Below, in pieces: positions 13,886 through 24,950 of a stretch of 64,000 bases of DNA. The stretch spans positions 12,624,828-12,688,827 of the forward strand of contig CM030851.1 of assembly GCA_018105865.1 (NCBI GenBank). The letters run 5' to 3'. The notes under the pieces were generated by a model. The model searched no databases and was not told where the DNA came from. It saw only the letters and a list, made by a program, of their open reading frames with translations. Each line of letters begins with the position of its first letter. Within the stretch, counting starts at the first letter, position 1. Made by a program: the position numbers and the translations under genes. This stretch comes from Metaphire vulgaris (taxonomy: Eukaryota; Annelida; Clitellata; Crassiclitellata; Megascolecidae).

Positions 13886-14918
13886 TATAAGTAAGCCTTC
13901 ACATGTTTAACAAATTTCTGCAGTGGCATCATAGCTACATAAGCAAATTTATAAGTTGAATATCAAAGTAACAACAGTCAAAGATCTTTCCCCGAACTCG
14001 TATGGCCCAAGGGCAATACTGATCTCCATTTCTATAACCCTCAGCCAGGCATGCAATACCATGGAAACAGGGCCAGTGTATTGCATAATGGGTCTGTTTG
14101 ACTGTGCAGCATTGCTAATGTTACTCATTTTGTCACTATCCTCTGACAAGTTAAGGATGAGTCAACTACAGGGTTCTTGCAGGTATCAAACCCATGACCT
14201 TCAGATCTCCACACCAATGTTGCTACCACTCTGCTATCTTCCCTCAAATTTGATTATAAGTCAATAAAAATAAAAATAATATCAATGGTATTAATACTAA
14301 CAATAGTAACAAACAAGTCCATATAGGTCAGAGAGAAAGACAACCGGAAAAAGCACTTACATATTAGGGTCCATCCATAAAGTACGTACGCACTAAGAAG
14401 GAGGATGGTTGGATTTAGGAGATTTTGTGTATGTATGCCTGTATGATGTGGAATGGGGAGGGGTTGAAAATGCCTTTTTGTGTACATACTATATGGATGA
14501 GCCCTTAGTTGCACGACTGCTTTAATAGCTAGTAGCACCCTCTTACCTTAAAAACAAATATTCCGTCCTCCCGACTCCCGACGAGCATCGGTCTGCATCC
14601 GTCGTTCTCGGAACCGAGGCAGACGACGGAATTTCCGACGTCCCCGCACTCCGGGACGACCGCGGGACGACGAGAAACCCGGGACTGGGTCACGACTGAG
14701 GAGGAAGAAGAATCGCGAGGAGCGGGAGTCGTCAGCGCAGTGACCACCAAAACCAAGATGGCGATGGCCACTCCGACCACAAACACGGAGGCGAGCGTAA
14801 TGCCGAGAACGCAGCGAACGCTTCTCGGCGGATGATTGGTCGGAATCGGCGCGTCCTTTGCCAGGCCTTCGTCCTCGCTGTCACGATCGAGTTCCTCGTC
14901 CTTCAGGAGATACGTTCG
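6680..14918 (-). CDS. Neurotactin/neuroligin-like type II membrane protein with non-catalytic carboxylesterase domain
   Basis: Seven exons on the minus strand: 14918-14547, 13412-13148, 9969-9768, 9493-9333, 8373-8208, 7677-7606, 7257-6680 (605 residues seen; the start exon was not found). The first exon has an acidic cytoplasmic segment ([15 protein letters not shown]), then a hydrophobic stretch [20 protein letters not shown] with no signal peptide, implying a type II topology. The esterase fold follows: [40 protein letters not shown] (oxyanion loop), [41 protein letters not shown]. The nucleophile elbow, normally GESAG, is GQGSG, so glycine replaces the catalytic Ser. The usual GVHG histidine region reads SGVDVDAF, so the His is apparently lost too. 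Neuroligin and neurotactin are esterase-fold adhesion proteins with the same kind of loss, so an adhesion or receptor role is inferred. Two one-base indels (near 9850 and 8333-8345) break the frame. Two introns (donors at 13147 and 8207) work only as GC-AG. Confidence 0.82.
7886..8188. mobile_element. Probable hAT-type MITE
   Basis: Begins CAGGGGTATTCAATTA and ends near TTTGAACAGCCC, with an internal GGCCCACC segment shared with 22442-22670. The target-site duplication is not clear. Confidence 0.45.
8534..8613. mobile_element. TTAA-flanked piggyBac-type MITE
   Basis: 80 bp bounded by TTAA, inner ends CCCTTAAC and GTTAAGGG, with the GGATATATCC palindrome inside. Left end has one substitution. 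Confidence 0.75.
8900..9242. mobile_element. hAT-type MITE with perfect 8-bp duplication
   Basis: Starts CAGGGTCTCGAAGT-like and ends TTTGGAGACCCCTG. The 8-bp TTCCAGGA flanks both sides exactly (8892-8899 and 9243-9250). It lies in an intron of the esterase-like gene. Confidence 0.8.
9995..10190 (+). mobile_element. SINE with tRNA-like box B and CTATATAAAT tail
   Basis: Contains GGATTCGATTCCCGGG, a good box B, followed by a unique body and an end AAGGCACTATATAAATG before AT-rich sequence. Box A is not clear. Confidence 0.5.
10925..11215 (+). mobile_element. tRNA-derived SINE
   Basis: A box A-like TTAGCAGAATGAT is followed about 45 bases later by box B GGGTTCAACTCTGG. The 3' body includes GCCTGGCTGAGGG and GGAGATCAG, shared with the element at 13965-14245. 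Confidence 0.6.
11348..12180 (-). pseudogene. Decayed transposon-associated ORF
   Basis: Minus-strand reading gives, in order, [20 protein letters not shown] plus [19 protein letters not shown], several stops, an acidic Ser/Glu/Asp-rich linker starting [20 protein letters not shown], a further stop, then [40 protein letters not shown] and [12 protein letters not shown]. The wording FDK..NF.S..Y and CHxQxVER resembles a multi-copy protein group often annotated as hypothetical in arthropod and cnidarian genomes (recollection, not a search). At least four stops break it, so it is inactive. Its position between the inverted ends at 10649 and 13120 suggests it belonged to that element. Confidence 0.5.
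12320..12660. mobile_element. hAT-type MITE
   Basis: Ends are CAGTGGTTCTCAA and TTGAGAACCACTG. Flanks TTCTAGAG (12312-12319) and TTCTAAAG (12661-12668) form an 8-bp target-site duplication with one mismatch. It is nested in the larger inverted-repeat element. Confidence 0.8.
13965..14245 (-). mobile_element. tRNA-derived SINE
   Basis: On the minus strand, box A TAGCAGAGTGGTAGC, then box B GGGTTTGATACCTG about 45 bases on, then a body ending with GCCTGGCTGAGGG and GGAGATCAG. It is not a tRNA gene because the acceptor stem does not close. Confidence 0.65.
14367..14504. mobile_element. PIF/Harbinger-type MITE
   Basis: GGGTCCATCCATAAAGTACG to ATATGGATGAGCCC, flanked on both sides by TTA, the 3-bp TWA duplication typical of PIF/Harbinger. 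Confidence 0.75.
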
Positions 14919-15744
14919 CTGACCTCATTGCAGTCTTCGGGATTTGGCCTGAATTCCATCGCAGTGTACGTACGTTCAGCATTGAACATCTAGTGAACAC
15001 TGAAAGATGCATGAAAAATCTACCTAAGCACTTGAAACATGCACTTAAGTAATGGAAACATGTACCTAAGTACATGTACCTAAGCACTTGAAACATATGT
15101 ACTGATTGTACTCATGATAATTTAAAGAAATGCTCAAACCCCAATGGCAAATCCAGTGTTGTGTATTCACGTCTAATAAATAGCATTACTGATTACAGGA
15201 ATTACTGATTACAGGAATGGAGAGAGGGCAAGATGGTCATTCATACGCTGTAATGGTATAGAAATATCAAGCCTTCGGAATATCAAACCCTTATATTGAT
15301 CAGTCACTCAAAGATCCTGGGTCAAAAAATGCACACAACAAAAGAACAATTGACCCTAAAAAGCCGTAGAAGTTCAAATTGTTTTCAGCTTCTATTTTCA
15401 CCAAATGAACAATCGAAAAGCAAACGATAAAAACTATTTGAACAAGATACATGCAGTAGTGATAAAATTGTTCAATTAATTGAATAGACTTTGACAAGCT
15501 ATTGAAACATAAATAACAAAACGACCATGAAAACACAATCATCTTTGTTATGATGATAATGATGATGATGATGACGACTATGAAGATGAGGCATTAGACA
15601 ACGCCAATTTAGATAGAATATCTAGTCGATATCTGCTACCGATTTACGGTGTAACAACTACTGAAAGTGCTTTGTCTGATCCTGGGTCTTTTGTGCCGTG
15701 GCTTTTCCGCAGTCCTATTGTCCAATAGTCCCTAGTGCCTTTTG

Positions 15745-16602
15745 GGTAAAGGTAAAGCCGAGCGGCGTAGCCGAAAGTAGTCCCAACGAAAGTAGTACCG
15801 ACGAAAATAGTTCATAAACACATAGATCATAGAGACCATAGGCCAGAGAATAAGTGAGTAAGTAAGTGAGTAAGTAAATAAATAAATAAGTAAAAATCTT
15901 ATACAAGCCTCTTATGCGCTTAAGCTTTATCCTTGAAAACTTGTATCTTTAATATATTGGTTTGTCAGTGAGTGGTGATTGGTTTTTTATGACACGCAAA
16001 ATGACAGACATTTTAGTCATGGCGAGCCCAGAAACATGGGCGTCCGAGGGGAGGGGGTTCAATTGGGAAGTCATGCAAAGAAAAAAAATTACTTGTTTCT
16101 TTTGTCACTAGCCCCTGTCTTGCAACCCCCTAGAAAAATTTCTGCGGACGCCCGTGTCCAGAAAGGGAAACAACCTTGGGTGATTCAGGGGGTCTTGTGG
16201 TAAGATGATGTGACACAATGCCAGTGTTTTTAACATGGGTATTGGGGGGGGGGGGGGGTTAAGAAGCACTTCACACCAAAAGGCAATACAAATTTTGATT
16301 TCCTTGTTAAATTAATCGGACACATGGCACTATATACTTGCTTTCATTCATTCTTCTTCAATTACAGCATTTTCATTTCATGACACATTTTCCACTTTAA
16401 ACACGTCTCCTATCAGAAGTATTTGCGCTACAAAACTTAGACTAGTGGGATGGTCATTTTAAATGCGCTATAAAACGTGTGTGCTCTATCTGGCTCTTGT
16501 GTTTGCTTTGGTTTGTGCTTTGGTTTGTGTGCTGCGGTCGGCTCTATGATACATAGGCAGGTCGCGTAGTGATACCTTACGCCGCTCGGCTTTACCTTTA
16601 CC
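15745..16602. repeat. 25-bp perfect inverted repeat 0.8 kb apart
   Basis: GGTAAAGGTAAAGCCGAGCG plus GCGTA at 15745-15769 recurs exactly inverted at 16578-16602. The flanks show no clear target duplication. Nature unknown. Confidence 0.6.
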
Positions 16603-16703
16603 GCTTCAGAACAACCAGGATGATTCCCTGATTTAACCATTTCGCAGGAATATATTATACAACCTTGGAGGAATAATATGTATAGAACATAGCCACTTAT
16701 TAA

Positions 16704-16705
16704 AA

Positions 16706-16774
<69 letters not shown>
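16704..16774. repeat. TA microsatellite
   Basis: About 35 TA units in the gene-poor interval. Confidence 0.95.
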
Positions 16775-16777
<3 letters not shown>

Positions 16778-17763
16778 TAAATGAGTTGGTTCAAAAACCA
16801 GTTGATATGGTAGTAGTAAATAAGCGTTATATAAAACGCTGACCATACAAACAGCAGCGCAACGTTTGAATAATCGCAATAAAACGTTAAACAAACGATT
16901 AAAATACAATTAAATCTTCAAATTAACAACAACGAAGAATTCAGAGAGTCAACTAACACTTACACAAGTGCTGTAGCCTTGGCTGTAGCTTATAATGCAA
17001 CAAAGCATTTATATAGCGCTGTTTGATATCAATCAATAAAAACTTCTATGGCGTCACTATCATAACGCATAAGACAGTCGCATATGGCATATCAAATCCA
17101 ATGCGAATTAAAGCTAGGTCAGGCCGGTAAGGTCAGTCAAATCGGCGGTACGTTTCAAGAAAAGAAATCACCCTACTTTTAACATAATATGGCCTATGGA
17201 GGCTATGGTCGACACCCCCAAAAAAATTCGGTGATGCGATAATGGATGTATACAAAATGCATACTAATTAGCTCTGAACACCCCCCCCACCCCAATGGAG
17301 AAGGACACCCCAACTTTTTTATTATTTTATTGCTTGTCAGAGGTTTTTTGAGACTTTTAGGTTTTTTGGGTTGCTTTTGGGACTTGATGACTTTTTTGCT
17401 TGTCGGCCTTTTTTCGGGCAGAGACTTAAAAATTCCGACACCCCTCCCCCCATTTCAAAATCCTAGAAATAACACTGAGATAAATGAAACTGTCATTTGT
17501 ACAAATATTTCACCATTTTAAACAAAAATTGGTTACTTTGAGCAAATTCTTTTCCTCTAAAACTGTAAACTAAAGTCCAATTTTTCATAAATCAATTAGA
17601 GCTGCCGCACTTTGGGGCTCAGTGTTCGCGTAAATGAACATAATGCTCAATTAAATGTGGAAGGACCTGTCCTTACAAAGCAAGAATTATACCCCAAGAA
17701 CGTGCAGTACCTGGAACTGCAAGGTCCCAATACATGCTTTAGCAAAGGTGGAATGCTTGGGTG

Positions 17764-17955
17764 CAGTGTTTATTCTAGGCCTGTTTGAGGGGGGATTCAT
17801 CCCATCCCCCATTTTTTAATTCCCCACACAAAAATTGTATATGTTGGCTTGGGGATGGAAATTCCCCAAAAAAAAAAAAAGCGGAGAGACTAATCTTGTC
17901 CCCCAATCATTTCAAACTCCCTCCCCCAATGTCAAGGTGGCTAGAATAAACACTG
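17764..17955. mobile_element. hAT-type MITE
   Basis: Perfect 15-bp ends CAGTGTTTATTCTAG and CTAGAATAAACACTG. The 8-bp flanks CTTGGGTG and CTTGGGTA form a target-site duplication with one mismatch. A related copy with a damaged right end lies at about 707-835. Confidence 0.82.
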
Positions 17956-18297
17956 CTTGGGTATTAGTTGCTGAATGTACAACCATCAATACGAAACTGC
18001 TACTACGCAGTGGCAACCCAAAGATTTGACAAGTATCACGACCGTTTTAGTTGCTTTCGTTTAATAACAACAAAATTAAAGGCTGCGTGCAGTTAGGAAT
18101 GATTTACATACATCTTGGTAATAATACTGCTTGAGAAATTAAACATAACAGCAGTCAAATAAATGGAACAATCTATTTTCATAGTTCTTGTCTGCCATCA
18201 ATCAGGGCTTAAAGTTTGGCAGACATCAACAGTCTGTGGATACATAAAGGACAAGACAAAATCATAGCCAAACTTAGGAAACACATTTAGGTCAATC

Positions 18298-18483
18298 CAG
18301 TGTTTAATCTAGACTCCTGGGGGGACTGAAAAAGCCGGGGGGCGAGGGGGGAACTGACAAAGCCGGGGATTCTGCTAGGGGCCGCTGTTAGTCCATGTAG
18401 TATTCCAAAATTTCCGGGAATTTGAAATTTCCGGGAGGAAGGGCAAATCATTTCCCCCCGGAAACGGCCTTGATTAAACACTG
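18298..18483. mobile_element. hAT-type MITE with perfect 8-bp duplication
   Basis: Ends CAGTGTTTAATC and GATTAAACACTG, a variant of the 17764 family. GGTCAATC flanks both sides exactly (18290-18297, 18484-18491). Confidence 0.82.
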
Positions 18484-18796
18484 GGTCAATCTTGATAAAC
18501 TAGATTTAACTCACTGGCATAGCCACGGGGTGGGGGAGGAGGCACGGGAGGTTGGGTCAATTATTCTGGCTGGGAACAGCTGTGGGATTTGCTCAAAACC
18601 GCAGAGAATTTTTTGGGAGGGGCAGGTAGCGCGATCGAAGAACTCCTTGACGAGCCTTATTGCTCATCATCATCTTAAGACTTTTGCCTGAAAATATAAG
18701 AGTGCAGCAAAAGTTACGAACAAATATACAGTGGCATGTTTTCATTGGTTCACGGTGTAGTTAGTGGCCAGTGGTGATGCACCAAAGAGCTATGTT

Positions 18797-18933
<137 letters not shown>

Positions 18934-19568
18934 GTGGACACAGAATTAGTCTCATACAGGTTTATACATTTCTGACCATATTGGCAAATCCTGGAATATA
19001 TTGTGAATTCCAGGATCATATCCAACTAAAACAAGCAAATGCAGGCATATTTCAATGTTCAAAATATGCGATAAAGCATTCCTCAGATACACTATTTTTT
19101 TTCAAACATGGTCATTATGAAGGAATATGGCAAGAAACAAACTGTCATCATCACATCACAACTACATTTTCACAAACTATTTAATCAAACTGTTTTATAA
19201 CAAAATAATAAATACAAGAAATAATGAATTGGTTATTCATGGACAGAGATATTTTTATTCACTATTTTATTTATTGAACAAGTCAAAAGACTTCCAGGTA
19301 TATTTTCTAGTTTACTGTCATCCATAAAACTTATTTAAAACTTATCAACTTGTTGGGAGTGGAATAATTCCCACAAATATTTTGTTACATTGCATTACAT
19401 TACACTATGCGACTCTGTAGCCAACTGTTGGTATGATTTGACAAAATGCATCATAAGTTTCTTTATAGACTGCAAACATTTCAAATTTTGGAACAACCGA
19501 TGGCTTTATGCAAGCTATCAATCTGAAGAAAGCATCCAATATACTCAAGAAACTGAGGCATGCCCTAA

Positions 19569-19918
19569 GGGCTCATCCATATAGTACGTAAGCAAAAAAG
19601 GCATATTTTCAACCCCCACCACCTCCCCTGTTTACAGTCTTCTTCTTCTTCTTTTTAGGTGCTGTGTATTTCTACGTTAGCAACCATGGATTTCCACTTT
19701 GTTCGATCTTGACATCCTCTTGTGAATTCGATGTTCTTTATTCCCTCAATTCCTTCTCGTAGGCAGTCTACGTAGGTGTTTCTCTGTCTTCCTCTTGCTC
19801 TTTTCCCCTCAACTTTTCCAGTTATTTCCAAATGCACACCATACATACACAAACTCTCCTCTAAAATCCATCCCCTCCCCTATCCCCCTCAGCGCTTACG
19901 TACTATATGGATGGACCC
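19569..19918. mobile_element. PIF/Harbinger-type MITE interrupted by a LINE fragment
   Basis: GGGCTCATCCATATAGTACG and CGTACTATATGGATGGACCC form inverted ends, with flanks TAA and CAA. The middle is filled by a LINE 3' fragment. Confidence 0.6.
19655..19852 (-). mobile_element. Non-LTR retrotransposon 3' fragment (C-terminal coding end)
   Basis: Minus-strand reading contains TGKVEGKRARGRQRNTYVDC and GCQDRTKWKSMVANV before a stop. The G-K/R-R-GR-x-R followed by DR-x-W-x-xMVA wording is typical of the C-terminal tail of non-LTR reverse transcriptase ORFs. Only the 3' end is present. Confidence 0.65.
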
Positions 19919-20009
19919 CAAAGAAATGACGCTGAACAGACGTGAAAAACAGCTAAATTAACAAGTTTACTGAAAGCAGCGTGTAAACAGAACCCGCAGA
20001 TATAACATA

Positions 20010-23000
20010 TCAGAGTAGATTCATATCGTCCACGTCCATGCTCGCGGCTTGAGAGCCGCTGTCCAAAGTCGCGACGGCCGACGACGACGTCGAAGCCAGC
20101 GACGACGACGACGACTGGGAGTTCTGGTCTGTCTGGGTGCCGGCCGTTCGACGCAGGCCGTGACTCGTCTGCGTCGCCGAATTCGTCATCCTCGGCATGG
20201 TGATGCCGAGCATCTGCATCAGGTTACGTCGGTTCGGAACGTCATCCGATAAGCTATCGTTCGCCTCTGGCTTATCGATTTGTTCAAATCTAGCACACAA
20301 TGACCACAAACAAATATGCATGAAAACCATTGGAGCTGCAGTGTCATACCGTTTTGATATAATTTGTCCAAATAACCAGACCTTCATATTCAAATATAGT
20401 TGCTGCCGCAAAAATGCCTAAAACCGAAAAATATCCGAAAATCATGCCGAAAAGCCAAAGAAAAGAGCAACAACCCAAACAAGTTTATAGCATTAAGTTT
20501 TAATTAGCCTTCCCCTGTTAATTTTCCACCAAAATTTTCAAAACGCTTTGCCAGATTTTCTGTATCGCTATTCGGTCGAAGATGAATAAGCAAAATTGTG
20601 GGTGACAGAATGTGCAAAAAATATTTACCTAAGTCCAACAAGATGGTATTTCATATTTCTGAACACTGTTTGATATATTATATCAAGATGCTCACCCAGG
20701 TCGACAGATGTTCAGATCTCCCCGATTTGTTCCGTAGGCCAAACCCTCCCCAGGACCGAGCAGCCATCTGGCAGAGTTCATGCTGATCGGAGCGCGGAAA
20801 TCGGTATCACACGGATGAGTGATGTCGCAGATAAGCTGCAACAAACAATTCACAAATGGAAAATACTTAACGGACCGAGGAAAAACATCGTACATTTCAA
20901 AACACAGACAATATTTAAAAACAGAAATTTTTACTGTAAAAGCAGCGGAGAAAACATATGTACATGCTCGAATATCACATGACAAGTGAAGACCACTGAT
21001 AAGTTGTATGACAGCTGCTCATGCCATTAGCGTAGCCCCCTCCCCCCACCCCCTTTCAGTCACAGAGAGTGGAAGTGAGATTTGCCCAAAGCTGACAAGA
21101 ACATTTTACCAGAGGGGAATATGGTGATTTCTCATATGCTGCCACATATTCTGAAACCACACTCCAATTGTCAAGATTTGACTCTAATATTACCAAATTT
21201 TTTTAATTCTAGACCCTTGAGGGGGGGGGGTGCTCATGATGCTTCCCATATCCCGAGCCAGGCTTCACCAAACTGGTCTGTAGAAATGATTATTGTATTC
21301 GCTGTTCTGGAACTCTGGCTATGCAAATGGATCGTGCAGTAAACATTTTAAAAATTTAGTTTAAAAAAACTAAAACGCAAAAGAAGAGAGAAGCTGTTCC
21401 TACCTCCGTTGAATCTTCACCTGCACGAGGAGTTTTTAATTGGTAAACCTGAGCAACGATCTGAAAACGATTTCAAATTCCACATTCAATACAATACATA
21501 ACAAGAAACAAGCTCATTGTACGAATAATTTTGACATTAAACCCTGCAAACCGTAATGCGCCCATACAAAGTATATTGTGTCTGCCAATATGTGGATGTG
21601 CCATAAGCGGCGATAAGCCACACGTACCATATATTTATGAGCAAAAAAATTCCCCAAACAAAATCACAGACGTGTACTATGACGAGAATACAGCTCTATT
21701 TGCCTCAAATGAAAATTTTTGCCATAATATTTAAGATGAAAATAGAAAAAGAAGAAAAAATCACATTTTGGCAAACAAACTGTGCGTTAAACTGCTGACC
21801 TGCTTAGGGGTAAACATCCAGGTAAACCTTTTGGTTGCCAGGCCAACGAGAACGTAATTATTACACGGCGACAGGCTGACCGAGATGGCATTCTGACCTG
21901 AAGAACGAACAACATGGTGCAGCTGTTAACCCCTTAACTGGGCAACGATTTGTAACTCAATGTAAAATGGACGAGCGTTACTCGGGGCACCCAGTTACGG
22001 GGTTAAATGGCAACAGGCTGATATAGATAGTCAAGTTTCACAATGATGAATCAAGCTCTGTATGAAAAGTCATAGAAATACCACATTTTATATTGGGTTC
22101 TATTGTTGCTGATACTCGTACAATTTTTGTATCTCTTGAGATCAGAGACAAATGTATCACAGACAGCTCTTTAACCCCTTAACTGGGGATCCCGGATATA
22201 TCCGTCCATTTTACATTGAGTTATAGTTAAATACATGGTTAAGGGGTTAATAAGCCCACTAATCTAACAGTCATTACCAATATCAACGTACAAATCAAAG
22301 AAAACAATCGTGCAACATGTCGTGCCATGCTCTGCTCTCATCCTTTGCTGTTTTCACAGTTTATCTATGGCATCCGTTTATTTTTCTCGGTCTCTTGCTA
22401 TTCCATCTGTCTTCCTTATGTCTTCCCATGAATCGATAGCAGGGTATTCATTCAACTGGCGGCCCGCGGGCCAGACATGGCCCACCAGGGGCTGCGAAAT
22501 GGCCCGTTAAGATAAATACGAAATATATTTAAATGTCACTTTTTCAACTGCCCCGTTTTGTATTAGATATGAACTATATTTTTTTTGTTAACTAAAACTT
22601 TTTGCAGCTGGCCCTTGGGTACCAGTAAAAAAATTTGGCCCCTTCATGAAATTTACTTGAATACCCTTGGTCTACAGGCTTTGAGGCACTTGCTCATCAC
22701 GACAATCTATCCATAATCTTCTCAGTCAAACAAACACACAAAAGTCCCAAACTTACCAAAATTCTTGCTGAAGAGACACTCGCCAAAGTTCTCCGATCCT
22801 AAGGACACGACACTGAGGACAATATCGCCGCCAAAATTACGGGCTGGGATAGTGAACGCGCAGATCAAGCGTCCATCTTGTGAGATATCAACGTTGGCAT
22901 CGTTGTGTATCTTCGCCCGTCTGACCAATACGTTCGATTCACCTCGAATGAACAAAGCAAGAACATAAAAATCATCCAAAGTTTCCGCGAATAACATCGA

Positions 23001-24096
23001 CAATGCTAGACAACAATTCACAAAATAACCAAAATTATATATGCATAATACATATGCATAGTATACATACGCAGTGCACAATTGCACATACATGCAAAAA
23101 CAAGTTGTGTAAGTGCAAAAAATATACAGGAGCAAGGCATTATGGGTTTTGTGAAAATGCTGTTTATATACACGGGGTCATGTACCGTGTACAACTTTAG
23201 CACTTCCAAAATTTTATCATTTTAGCGCAAGAGTAGTAAACATCATAAGCTAATGAAATCAAATCAAACCTACTGTCGTTTAAATTCGGCATTTCACACC
23301 TCGTGAAATTCCACGCCTGTATGCGGAAGGTCGGGTCACCGCTATTGCCCCCAACGGAACCTTCACCGTTTGCCGTGAAAGCCCCTGAAATTTAAAAGGA
23401 AAACAATGACTAATTCCGGTCAGAACTAAATTATAACTTTTCATTAACCCCTTAACTGGGTATTTAACTGTAACTCAATGTAAAATGGACAGATATATCC
23501 GGGGTCCCCAGTTAAGGGGTTAAGCAATCTGTAAAACTCAGAATGTCAAACACTAACACAAAGAGACCAAGTGCAGTTCCAGTCTGATAAACATAAACAA
23601 TAGCCAATAGCAACATGCCATTGACAAAATGGAGTGTGCTATATCGGAGGTACTGTACGTTACAATCCAATACCATCCGATACGGTAGCGCATCGCACGG
23701 AACCGTACACAGTGGTACACTATAACTGAGGATGCGTAATAACGGAGCGCATTATAATGAACTTCCACTGTATTACTTCAGGTAATACAATTTTTGGAGT
23801 TCTGTGCTGAGAAAACAGTGCCTCAGTGTATTATAACTATGAAAGAATGCACTATAGAAGCTGTCCACTGCATCACATTACATTAGAAGACAAGCAATTG
23901 ACTGACTGGTCCAGATGAGATCCATCAACATTCCTGAAATTCTCTCACCTGAAATTGCTCTGTTAAGGGCAGCATTGACCCTAAGGCTTTGGATGTTGGG
24001 TTCTCCGGGAAAGAGCGAATCTCGGCCGCTACGGGAACTCCGACTGGGAGTGTAGTGTCGATACGATCTGCCAAACATGTCTTGTCTCAGTCTGAC

Positions 24097-24128
<32 letters not shown>

Positions 24129-24905
24129 TTTCAATAAAGAATTACAAAAGTCATTATATTTAAGCAATTCTGCTTAATTCAGATGTAATTCATATATCTG
24201 ACAAGTGTACGCATATCAAAAATTCATTTAATTAGTATGCCACTATTCATAGATTAACAGAGAATGAAGTCTTGAAGTTGTGCAAAATTTACAACAGTAA
24301 TTTTAACTGATTGTGCCAAGAAACGACTGAACTCACACATGTACAAGAAATATGCAAAACATTGATAGATAAATGCGCGACCGACATTTGCGTGCCGACA
24401 TTTGCACAATGTTCATTGATGTAATATGAGCTTTTGTTGGTCGTACATTTGTTGATCTTACGTTAGCGCACAAATGTCGATCGCGCAAATGTCGGGATGC
24501 AAATTCAGGCGCGTAAATGTCGGGGTACCGAGATTTCATAGCAGATCCATTTAAAGACATATATTGAACAGGTTAATCCGGAAAGATTCTTTCCATGTAT
24601 TTTAATTTTCAAGCCTCCGTATGCATTCAAAAACAATCAATTTCCTTACGAACGCATCTCTTCGCGAAACATACGCAGCCGTCTCACCATATGTTCTCTA
24701 GCCTGAGTGCCTACAACAGAGAAAAACAGAACATTTCCTACAAAACACTATACAAAAATAACTATATGCATGCAGGTGTTTAAATTAACTGAAACCGTGT
24801 ATTTAACTGTTCAATTAAAATGGACGGATATATCCGGGATCCCCAGTTAAGGGGTTAACAAAAACGAATTTAAGCCATACAGCAATACACTTACTGCAAA
24901 TAAAA

Positions 24906-24950
<45 letters not shown>

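Noticed and set aside
14165..14245. Possible tRNA gene on the minus strand
   Set aside because: Box A and box B are good but the acceptor stem does not pair and a SINE body follows.
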